Positions 1-5,182 of a stretch of DNA of 5,232 nucleotides are shown one piece after another (position 1 is the first letter of the stretch; the number at the start of each line of letters is the position of its first letter). This DNA is from an uncultured Clostridia bacterium (GTDB lineage Bacteria; Bacillota; Clostridia; Oscillospirales; Ruminococcaceae). The stretch covers positions 1 through 5,232 of the forward strand of contig CAMWLH010000183.1 in the NCBI GenBank assembly GCA_947175045.1, written 5' to 3'. Position numbers and translations under genes: made by a program. The notes beneath the pieces are model-generated. The model saw only the letters and a program-made list of their open reading frames with translations. It did no database searches and was not told the DNA's origin.

Positions 1-4
1 CAGC

Positions 5-859
5 ATGAAGGAGTTGTTTAGCGACGTGCTGCAGACGGTAATGGAGGCGGAGCTTGAAGAGAAGCTTGGCTACGAAAAAAGCAAACGCGCGTCGGATAAT
101 ACCGAAAAAGGTATGTCGAAAAACTACCGAAACGGATACTTGAAAAAGGCAATAAAAACGCAGCTTGGAGAGGTTGATGTCAAAATTCCCCGAGACCGAA
201 ATGGTGAATATGAGCCGCAGATCATCGAAAAATACAGCAGAAACGCGGACGGAATGGAAGAGAAAATCCTCGCGCTTTACTCCTGCGGAATGAGCCAACG
301 GGACATCTCCGAGCAGATAAGGAATTTGTATAACGTTGAAATTTCGGACGGTCTGGTGAGCAAAATAGTTGAGAAGATTGCGCCCGAAATAACCGCATGG
401 CAGAACCGTCCGTTGGACGCAGTTTATCCGTTCGTTTTTATGGATGCTATCCGCTATAAGGTCAAGGAAAATCATCAGTATATTACCAAAGCTGCGTATG
501 TTGTTTTGGGGATTCAGATGGACGGACGCAAGGATGTTTTAGGTGTTTGGATCGGCGAAAACGAGAGCGCAAAGTTTTGGTTGTCGGTAATGAATGACCT
601 TAAAAATCGCGGTGTTAAGGACGTTTACGTGTTCTGCGTGGACGGTCTAACGGGTTTCCGCGAGGCTATCAATGCAGCGTTTCCTAAGTCGCAAATTCAA
701 CGCTGCATTATTCATCAGATACGCTCGTCAACTCGCTATGTAAGCTATAAGGATATCAAAGCACTGATGGCTGACCTGAAAAAAGTTTACCAAACTATAA
801 ACGAGGACGAAGCATTGAATGCACTGCTTGAATTTAAAGAAAAGTGGCAGCAGACTTAA
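5..859 (+). pseudogene. IS256-family transposase, C-terminally truncated and open at the left edge
   Basis: Mutator/IS256-type DDE transposase, which cuts and joins the ends of its own insertion sequence. Numbering from the ATG at 5: the family N-terminal stretch EAELEEKLGYEK lies at 14-25, KIPRDRNGEYEP at 60-71, the first catalytic Asp in FMDAIRYK at 147, the second in CVDGLTGF at 213, and the family signature QRCIIHQIR at 232-240. Homology ends at KEKW (278-281); three unrelated residues and a stop follow. Family members are roughly 400 residues and carry the catalytic Glu in a C-terminal block (YTTN-type motif) that is absent here, so this copy should be inactive. The frame is open to the window edge and the family normally has several tens of residues before this point, so ATG 5 is probably internal. 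The 3' end runs directly into an inverted piece of another transposase. Family call is firm. Confidence 0.93.
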
Positions 860-969
860 CCTGCATCAGCAACGACATCTATTTTTCGCAATAAATGCTC
901 TTTTGGTATCATATCTTCTATACACACTATTTCGCTTTGAACCCGGTTCTCGTTCCCTTTCGTCAACAC
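856..969 (-). pseudogene. N-terminal fragment of an IS1182-type transposase
   Basis: About 37 codons on the minus strand read (M)LTKGNENRVQSEIVCIEDM followed by IPKEHLLRKIDVVADAG. The block IEDxxPxxHLLRKID is the hallmark N-terminus of IS1182-type (DUF772-containing) transposases, which continue with a segment like AIDFSFIYDLV and are normally several hundred residues long. Here the match ends after KID and the frame stops within nine codons, so almost the whole gene is missing. I place the start at the GTG at 969-967 because AGGG at 978-981 lies eight bases upstream and the protein then begins (M)LTK as relatives do; the in-frame ATG at 975 overlaps the ribosome site. It meets the truncated IS256 transposase tail to tail: the TTAA at 856-859 supplies both stops. 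It can only be a remnant. Recognition is from the motif, without a database search. Confidence 0.72.
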
Positions 970-986
970 TTTCATCACCCTACTAT

Positions 987-1015
987 ATTATACCACTTTA
1001 AATATAAAAAGTCCA
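987..1015 (-). promoter_or_regulatory. Promoter of the IS1182-type remnant
   Basis: On the minus strand TGGACT (1010-1015, four of six matches to TTGACA), a 17-base spacer and a perfect TATAAT (987-992) precede the transposase fragment. Predicted transcription starts near 980, almost on top of the ribosome binding site, so the leader is very short. The -35 box lies inside the right part of the left arm of the hairpin at 1003-1036, so formation of that structure in DNA would occlude it. Confidence 0.55.
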
Positions 1016-1036
1016 GAGAAAGCTGGACTTTTTATA
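1003..1036. terminator. 14-bp perfect hairpin, bidirectional terminator-like
   Basis: TATAAAAAGTCCAG (1003-1016) and CTGGACTTTTTATA (1023-1036) pair perfectly around a six-base loop, with A and T tracts that would give a U-run in either direction. Two roles fit. It could be the terminator of the tRNA gene whose 3' end lies at 1080-1111 and reads leftward into it, or it could lie at the end of the IS1182-type element and block transcription entering the transposase from outside. The sequence does not decide between these. Confidence 0.65.
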
Positions 1037-1044
1037 CAGGCTGA

Positions 1045-1070
1045 AACCACATAGTATATACTATGTGGTT
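1045..1070. repeat. Perfect 26-bp palindrome
   Basis: The half-site AACCACATAGTAT (1045-1057) is followed without a spacer by its exact reverse complement (1058-1070); symmetry breaks at 1044/1071. It lies between the 14-bp hairpin and the tRNA 3' end. It could be a cruciform, a dimer binding site, an insertion target, or a second weak terminator for the tRNA. No protein or element in the window is clearly tied to it. Confidence 0.8.
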
Positions 1071-1079
1071 AAGTATTTC

Positions 1080-1111
1080 TGGAGCTGGTGAACGGACTCG
1101 AACCCCCGACC
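1080..1111 (-). other. tRNA 3'-end remnant (tRNA-Thr-like), possible attachment-site scar
   Basis: Read on the minus strand this is a variable-region GGTC, the T-loop GGTTCGAGTCC, the 3' acceptor strand CACCAGC, a U discriminator and an encoded CCA. That order and spacing are those of a tRNA 3' end, and from memory it resembles clostridial tRNA-Thr genes. No matching GCTGGTG 5' acceptor strand, D-arm or anticodon arm with a U33 loop is found to the right, so only the 3' part is here. The T-stem has one G-G mismatch and two G-U pairs, which suggests decay. Integrative elements often recombine at tRNA 3' ends, and recombinase debris starts 70 bases away. It could also be left by a deletion. Confidence 0.6.
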
Positions 1112-1178
1112 ATGTGCTGTTGATAAGGAGACGTTATCCGTTCGTTAATATTTGCTTTACAGTGCCGTTTGTCGGTGC
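1112..1178. other. Spacer between tRNA remnant and recombinase stop, with inverted repeats
   Basis: No gene is seen here. GAACGGA at 1090-1096, inside the tRNA T-arm region, is repeated inverted as TCCGTTC at 1137-1143, and GATAA/TTATC (1122-1126 and 1134-1138) can form a small hairpin with a seven-base loop. That loop lacks the U at position 33 expected of an anticodon loop, so I do not read it as part of the tRNA. Imperfect dyads of this span occur in recombinase attachment sites, but assignment as such is inference. Confidence 0.3.
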
Positions 1179-1976
1179 TTACGCCGCCTTTTCAATTGCC
1201 GCGTCCAGCTTACCGACGAACCTGTAAAAAATTTCAATCTGCTGATAGGTTCTGCCGTCGTCCGATTTTTCCTTGTGGTGAACGACGATCTTGTCGATCA
1301 GCTCGTTCAGTATCGCCGCGTCTAGCTTCTCCACATCGGTGTACTTGCGTATCACACTTATAAATTTAGCCGATGAATCCGCGCCGCGTTTCAGCTCGTC
1401 AAGCTGTGCCGCCAAGTCGGGGAGTGTTTTCCTGATCTCCGCTTGCTCGGCTTCATATTCCGCGGTCATAAGCTCGTAGCGGCTATCGGGTATCTTTCCG
1501 AGCGCATTGTCCTCGTACAGCTTGCAGAGTATTCGGTTCAGCTCGTCACAGCGCCGCTGCTTTTGCCCGTATTCGCTCTCAAGCCGCTTCATCGTCTTGT
1601 CGGTCATCGACCTGTATTTGCTCCCGAGAAACTCCGCGAATTTCTTGCTGTCATAGCGGTATCGGAACAGATTTCTCCGAATATCCGTCAGCACAATATC
1701 GTATATCACATCGAATGTGATGTAGTGCGACGCGCAGTATTCCTTGCCGTGTGTCTTGTACATCCAGCATGAATACGAGCCGTGATAAGTCCCGTCGGCG
1801 CGCTGCTTTTGCGAGTAGGTCAGGCAGTGACCGCAGTCCGCGCAGTAGAGCAGCCCCGCGAACATCTGAACCTCGCCGTTTTTTGCGGGACGGTGCTTCG
1901 CGCTTAGTATTCGGTGAACCGTATCCCAAAGCTCCTGTGAGATGATAGGCTCGTGGCAGTTCTCGGCGATTATCCA
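1179..1976 (-). pseudogene. Large serine recombinase, C-terminal part only
   Basis: About 265 codons of the C-terminal half of a large serine recombinase, the enzyme that integrates and excises mobile elements. Counting from WIIAEN: WIIAENCHEPIIS (1-13) is the end of the recombinase domain. A zinc ribbon with Cys 45, 48, 70 and 81 starts at LLYCADCG, a charged helical, coiled-coil-prone segment spans about 110-200, and a DUF4368-like tail is marked by NELIDKIVVHH and the final YQQIEIFYRFVGKLD. Family members are about 500-560 residues; the catalytic domain with its nucleophilic serine is missing, so it cannot recombine DNA. The in-frame ATG at 1865 (228 residues) is internal, since clear homology continues upstream of it. 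At about 1977 the sequence changes into an ATPase gene read in another frame; the recombinase frame meets a stop at 1995-1997. Family call firm; breakpoint good to a few bases. Confidence 0.88.
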
Positions 1977-2538
1977 TCCCTGTTGTTCCGGAAATCATGT
2001 TGAACGGATCGTTGTCGCGGCATTTTCGAGTATGGTGGACTAACAAAATCGCAATCCGCAGCTTATCCGCGAGATTTTTCAAAACCGAAAGTTCCTTGTA
2101 GTCTGAAGCGTAGCTTGTATCGTCGCCTGAACGGATTTTCTGCAAAGTATCGACGATAATAATTTTAAGGTCTGTGTGCTGTGACTTGAAGTTCTCGATC
2201 TGCTTTTCGAGTATGCCACCGAGTGTTCCTGCCATAATAGCAAAGTGCAGATTATCACTTGGCTCGCTTGTCAGATCAAACAAGCGGTTTTGAATTCTTG
2301 TGTAGCTGTCTTCAAGACAGAGATAGAGCGCCGTGCCGCGTTTGGTTTCCCGCCCAAGCACTTTTTCTCCTTTCGCAATACTAAGAGCCATGTCGAGTGC
2401 CAGCCATGATTTCCCGACCTTCGGCGCTCCCGCCAAGATGAACAGACCTGTTGAGAGCATACCGTCAATGCAGAATTCAATTGGCCTGAGCGGTGTGGTC
2501 ATTAGTTGTTCGCAGTTTACTGTTTTTAGTTCGTTCAA
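1977..2538 (-). pseudogene. RepA-like AAA_25 ATPase, N-terminal part, fused out of frame to recombinase
   Basis: RecA-fold ATPase of the RepA/AAA_25 type found on plasmids and integrative elements, usually thought to act as a replicative helicase or in DNA mobilisation. Walker A GAPKVGKS is at 37-44, the acidic pair of YLCLEDS at 76-77, Walker B IIIVD at 126-130, then LLVHHTRK at 165-172 and NMISGTTG at 180-187. Relatives continue after ISGTTG with more ATPase core and a C-terminal region, but here the next bases (from about 1977) belong to the serine recombinase in a different frame, so the open frame to 1651 encodes about 108 junk residues. The start is TTG at 2538, chosen because GGAGG lies eight bases upstream and the frame then fits; the next ATG is residue 13. 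Loss of the core's end makes function unlikely. Confidence 0.85.
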
Positions 2539-2546
2539 TAACTTGT

Positions 2547-2551
2547 CCTCC
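2547..2551 (-). promoter_or_regulatory. Ribosome binding site supporting a TTG start
   Basis: GGAGG on the minus strand, eight bases before TTG 2538. It decides the unusual start codon of the RepA-like ATPase. The surrounding ACAGGAGGACAA is identical over 12 bases to the ribosome site of the HTH gene at 4971-4982. Confidence 0.75.
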
Positions 2552-2576
2552 TGTCAAATAATTTTTCCGAAAACAA

Positions 2577-2601
2577 AATCCCGCCGAAGAACGACGGGAT
2601 T
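2577..2601 (-). terminator. Terminator or attenuator in the ATPase leader
   Basis: As minus-strand RNA, AAUCCCGUCG pairs with CGGCGGGAUU around a UUCUU loop: ten pairs with one G-U. The plus strand would have a C-A mismatch at that position, which points to the minus strand as the functional one. TTTTGTTTT follows directly. It lies 26 bases upstream of the GGAGG of the RepA-like ATPase, so it either ends an upstream leftward transcript or attenuates expression of the ATPase. Confidence 0.6.
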
Positions 2602-2897
2602 GCTCTCTATATACCAACCGACTCAAGGAAAAGGTTTTATGCACACGCAAAAGGGATTTTTTAACTTTGTAGGGTTGTACAAATTTTATCATGTGGTTAT
2701 AGGAATTTTGCACATATTCACATTTACTCATGGTTTCCCTCTAAATTTACGATCTATGTTTATAATCCGTCTCGCTCAATATCTAATTTAGATTTAGTAA
2801 ATCGTGATTTGATATTATCATATTTACTTGGAAAATTCAGGTAAAAGTAAAAAAAGTTAATTGGCGAGAGGTTTTTGCGGAATTATAGTAAAAACCA
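2602..2897. other. Divergent intergenic region, no convincing gene
   Basis: About 300 AT-rich bases between the minus-strand RepA-like ATPase leader and the plus-strand AAA_14 ATPase promoter. Small dyads are present: GATTTA-G-TAAATC at 2791-2803, TGATA-T-TATCA at 2810-2820, and GGTTTTT (2870-2876) with AAAAACC (2890-2896), which ends two bases before a -35 box and could be an operator. A minus-strand frame starting with ATG at 2731 has a GAGGG five bases upstream but runs through the leader hairpin and is not convincing. Confidence 0.5.
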
Positions 2898-2926
2898 TTG
2901 ACACACCGAAAGTTTTTGGGTATAAT
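2898..2926 (+). promoter_or_regulatory. Consensus sigma-A promoter of the AAA_14/DUF4143 ATPase
   Basis: TTGACA (2898-2903), a 17-base spacer and TATAAT (2921-2926) match the housekeeping consensus exactly. Transcription should start near 2933, only about 14 bases before the chosen ATG. A 7-bp inverted repeat directly upstream of the -35 box is the only visible candidate for control. Confidence 0.85.
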
Positions 2927-2934
2927 ATGTAATG

Positions 2935-2939
2935 AGGGG
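2935..2939 (+). promoter_or_regulatory. Ribosome binding site fixing the ATPase start at 2947
   Basis: AGGGG, continuing as AGGGGTGAT, lies seven bases before ATG 2947. The in-frame ATG at 2932 precedes this site and the predicted transcription start, so it would lack a leader; the start at 2947 is preferred. Confidence 0.75.
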
Positions 2940-2946
2940 TGATGAT

Positions 2947-4146
2947 ATGATTATCCGACCGCATTATATGAAAATGCTGAAAACGTACAGAGACGTTCCG
3001 CTGGTCAAGATATTGGCGGGTGTTAGACGCTGCGGAAAATCAACGATCTTAGAAATGCTGCGCGACGATTTGAAAAGCAGCAGCATTCCCGAAGATCACA
3101 TAATATTTGAACGGTATACCTTCGAGTATATAGACAAGGACATGACCGACAGAGGTATGCACGATGCCATCAAGGAGAAAATGACCGACGGAGATCGGTA
3201 TTATATTTTGCTTGATGAGGTTCAGGAGATCAGCGGCTGGGAAAAGGCGGTAAACAGTCTGCTTGAAAACGCGAATACCGATATTTATGTTACGGGGTCG
3301 AATTCAAAGCTGATGTCAAGCGAGATCTCAACATATCTGACCGGAAGATATATTTCGATACCCGTGTTCACGCTGTCATTCGCCGAATATCTTGATTTCA
3401 AAAAATCAAGCGATAGTTCTGTGAAAGAACTGCTGAACGAATATATTCGGACAGGCGGTTTCCCGATAGTCGCGCTCGGAAATTTTGACGACCATTCCGC
3501 GTATCAGATAGTAGAGGGAATTTATACCTCTGTAATCACAAACGATATTTCAAGGCGGCACAATGTAACCAATATTGATCTGTTCAATCGTGTGGTAAAG
3601 TATGTTGTTGAGAATGTCGGGAAGTCGTTTTCCGCAAACGCTATCGTGAAGTTTTTGAAAGGAGAGGGACGCTCTCTTTCGGTTGAGGCAGTCTACAATT
3701 ATCTTGAATGGCTGGAAAAGGCGTTTGTGATCTACCGCTGTCAACGTTACGATCTGCAAGGAAAGTCCGTTTTGAAAACGCAGGAAAAATTCTATCTTGC
3801 GGACGCGTCGTTGAAATACTGTATAATGGGATTTAACCCGAAGTCAATTGCTTCAATGTTAGAGAATATAGTTTATTTTGAGCTGCTTAGGCGTGGGTAT
3901 GAGGTATATATTGGAAAGCTCAGCACAAGGGAGATCGACTTTGTGGCGGTACAGCGTGATGAGCGGGTGTATGTTCAGGTGTGTCGCAATCTTCCCGAGG
4001 ATTCGGATCGTGAAATAGGAAATCTTCTCGATATAAAGGATCATTACCCAAAGTATGTGGTGACGCTCGACGAGCTTGCTGGCGGCAATGTCAACGGCAT
4101 TAGGATCATGCATTTGTCGGACTTCCTCTTGAGCGACAGGCTGTGA
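2947..4146 (+). CDS. AAA_14 / DUF4143 family ATPase
   Basis: A 399-residue cytoplasmic ATPase with the usual two-part build of this large, mostly uncharacterised family. The N-terminal AAA_14 core has Walker A GVRRCGKST at 25-33, Walker B YYILLDEVQ at 85-93 (D90, E91), a sensor-1-like VTGSNSKL at 115-122 and LTGRY at 131-135. The DUF4143 part carries KFYLADASLKYCIMG at 281-295, ENIVYFELLRRGYEVYIGK at 306-324, then EIDFVAV and VYVQVCR (329-347). This C-terminus resembles a PD-(D/E)XK nuclease fold, but the strand reads VQV where an active nuclease would have E-x-K, so catalysis is doubtful, as is common in the family. Length is normal and no frame damage is seen. ATG 2947 is chosen from its ribosome site. 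It is transcribed alone and converges on the HTH gene. No specific function can be assigned; relatives occur widely in variable regions of Clostridia genomes. Confidence 0.92.
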   Translation: MIIRPHYMKMLKTYRDVPLVKILAGVRRCGKSTILEMLRDDLKSSSIPEDHIIFERYTFEYIDKDMTDRGMHDAIKEKMTDGDRYYILLDEVQEISGWEKAVNSLLENANTDIYVTGSNSKLMSSEISTYLTGRYISIPVFTLSFAEYLDFKKSSDSSVKELLNEYIRTGGFPIVALGNFDDHSAYQIVEGIYTSVITNDISRRHNVTNIDLFNRVVKYVVENVGKSFSANAIVKFLKGEGRSLSVEAVYNYLEWLEKAFVIYRCQRYDLQGKSVLKTQEKFYLADASLKYCIMGFNPKSIASMLENIVYFELLRRGYEVYIGKLSTREIDFVAVQRDERVYVQVCRNLPEDSDREIGNLLDIKDHYPKYVVTLDELAGGNVNGIRIMHLSDFLLSDRL

Positions 4147-4156
4147 GAAACAGAAA

Positions 4157-4188
4157 ATCAGCCGACGTGAAATCATACGCCAGCTGAT
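4157..4188. terminator. Weak inverted repeat between the convergent genes
   Basis: ATCAGC (4157-4162) pairs with GCTGAT (4183-4188), with a short inner CGT/ACG pairing. The repeat overlaps the last codons of the HTH gene, which ends 26 bases from the ATPase stop. A T-run follows on the plus strand but only about 14 bases later, inside the HTH frame, so this is at best a poor terminator for the ATPase. Confidence 0.25.
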
Positions 4189-4970
4189 AAGAAGCTTTTA
4201 ATTTTTTTGACCTTGCGCGAGACCGTGCTTTGGGAAACGCCAAGCCGCTTTGCTATTTCGGTTTGGTTGTACCCCTCGGACAGCAGGCTGATGATCTCGC
4301 GCTCCTGTTCAGTGGCGCTGTCGATCAAATTTTCGATAAGGATATGTATGTCCGCTGCGATTTCGACATTTGTTTTGTCGGGAATCTGCGGCGGTTCTCC
4401 GTTCGGAGAGCGCTCCGATATTTCGTCCAACGATTCGACTTTCACCTTTGCGCGAGTGTGCTTCCATTTTTTGATATGATCCATACGAGGATAATTTATG
4501 GCTTTATTCGGGTTGAAGTCCTCGTCGCACGAAAACTCTTTCGCAGATTTCGATAAGCCCTCAATATCCAATGTCTGCATAAGTGCGTTTGTGGTATTGT
4601 GTAGCGCATCATCGCCATTTTTCCTTTTCAAGAACATCGGGACGATAAAGTGCCAAAGCATTTTCCAAAATGTTTTCTTATTATCGCATAGCTTTACAAC
4701 GTTATCCGCGATTATTCGCTGAACACGATCTCGGATAAGCTCGGGAGGGAAGTCCTTGGAATAGCAGTCCTGCGGGTGTGTCAGTCCTAATGACTTCGAG
4801 ATCGATTTCCACTCGGTGTTTACAATCCGTAGCACTCTGTTATAGAGTTTCAGTTGCTTCTCGGTGTATTCGGACGGGTCTTTCACGGGCAGGGTAGAGA
4901 AGTCGTTTTCGTGGAAGTGCTCTCTGAGGTTGTCCAAGGTTATTTCTTCTCCATTAAATAGGTCTGACAT
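4173..4970 (-). CDS. Sigma-70 region 4-like helix-turn-helix protein with unknown N-terminus
   Basis: A 265-residue soluble protein, no signal peptide. The C-terminus (about 219-262) is a clear helix-turn-helix of the sigma-70 region 4 type: ATEQEREIISLLSEGYNQTE, then IAKRLGVSQSTVSRKVKKIK with the recognition helix near 246-257. It should bind DNA as a transcription factor or sigma-like regulator. I recognise no sigma region 2 and no named domain in residues 1-215. That part has an acidic start, a helical stretch at 36-60, a tryptophan-rich FWKMLWHFIVPMFLKRK at 101-117 and a basic HIKKWKHTRAKVKV at 165-178 before an acidic linker. The start is ATG 4970 with AGGAGG four bases upstream. A promoter lies about 130 bases upstream, leaving a long leader. 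The gene is convergent with the AAA_14 ATPase. It could be an element-borne regulator; its target is unknown. Confidence 0.82.
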   Translation of the reverse strand: MSDLFNGEEITLDNLREHFHENDFSTLPVKDPSEYTEKQLKLYNRVLRIVNTEWKSISKSLGLTHPQDCYSKDFPPELIRDRVQRIIADNVVKLCDNKKTFWKMLWHFIVPMFLKRKNGDDALHNTTNALMQTLDIEGLSKSAKEFSCDEDFNPNKAINYPRMDHIKKWKHTRAKVKVESLDEISERSPNGEPPQIPDKTNVEIAADIHILIENLIDSATEQEREIISLLSEGYNQTEIAKRLGVSQSTVSRKVKKIKSFLSAGV

Positions 4971-4974
4971 TTGT

Positions 4975-4980
4975 CCTCCT
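4975..4980 (-). promoter_or_regulatory. Ribosome binding site of the HTH gene
   Basis: Perfect AGGAGG on the minus strand with a rather tight four-base spacing (ACAA) to ATG 4970. No other in-frame start nearby has a comparable site. Confidence 0.8.
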
Positions 4981-5098
4981 GTATCTCGACTACCGTTTTG
5001 GTACTTTAGATGGGGTACACATCTGATACCTCATTATTTAAATCATTCGATAAAATGGATGTATGATGGTATTAATCTTTGCAGTAATTATAAATATG
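4981..5098 (-). other. Long untranslated leader of the HTH gene with small dyads
   Basis: About 120 bases between the predicted transcription start and the ribosome site. Visible pairings are AGATG/CATCT at 5008-5024 around a seven-base loop holding GTAC, TACC/GGTA at 4991-5003, and GTATC (4981-4985) with GATAC (5025-5029). Nested like this they could form a branched leader structure just before the ribosome site, or operators. No known riboswitch is recognised and no gene is seen. Confidence 0.35.
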
Positions 5099-5126
5099 AT
5101 TATACCTCATGAAACAGGTTTGCAAA
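5099..5126 (-). promoter_or_regulatory. Promoter of the HTH gene
   Basis: Minus-strand TTTGCA (5121-5126), a 16-base spacer and a perfect TATAAT (5099-5104). It is the best promoter upstream of the HTH gene and predicts a transcript starting near 5092. Confidence 0.6.
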
Positions 5127-5182
5127 AAGCAGTTTTGTGAATATATTATCAACTTGATTTGCAATTTTCGGGAATTCTATTA

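Noticed and set aside
819..1001. Plus-strand 60-codon frame after the IS256 transposase as a shifted C-terminus
   Set aside because: It has none of the IS256 C-terminal motifs (W..nW, YTTN, E); it is the antisense of the IS1182-type fragment.
1122..1138. GATAA/TTATC hairpin with a seven-base loop as the anticodon arm of the tRNA
   Set aside because: The loop lacks U33 and the distance to the T-arm does not fit a standard tRNA; no D-arm or 5' acceptor strand follows.
1651..1976. The C-terminal ~108 codons of the 2538-1651 minus-strand frame as part of the ATPase
   Set aside because: They are serine recombinase coding sequence read out of frame; the real homology in this stretch lies in the frame ending at 1179.
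2477..2731. Minus-strand 84-codon frame with ATG 2731 and a GAGGG five bases upstream
   Set aside because: It runs through the terminator-like hairpin and across the ribosome site and start of the RepA-like ATPase, has no recognisable motif, and its composition does not look coding.
2333..2791. Plus-strand 152-codon frame
   Set aside because: Shadow of the minus-strand RepA-like ATPase and its leader, with no ribosome site of note and no family features.
2740..2900. Possible CRISPR-like or iteron repeats in the AT-rich intergenic region
   Set aside because: Only short unrelated dyads are present; no repeat of constant length and spacing is found.
2932..2946. Upstream ATG at 2932 as the ATPase start (404 residues)
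   Set aside because: It lies six bases after the -10 box, at or before the predicted transcription start, and precedes the ribosome site that serves ATG 2947.
3859..4176. Minus-strand 105-codon frame in the ATPase region
   Set aside because: Lies antisense to the conserved DUF4143 part of a clear gene and has no motif of its own.
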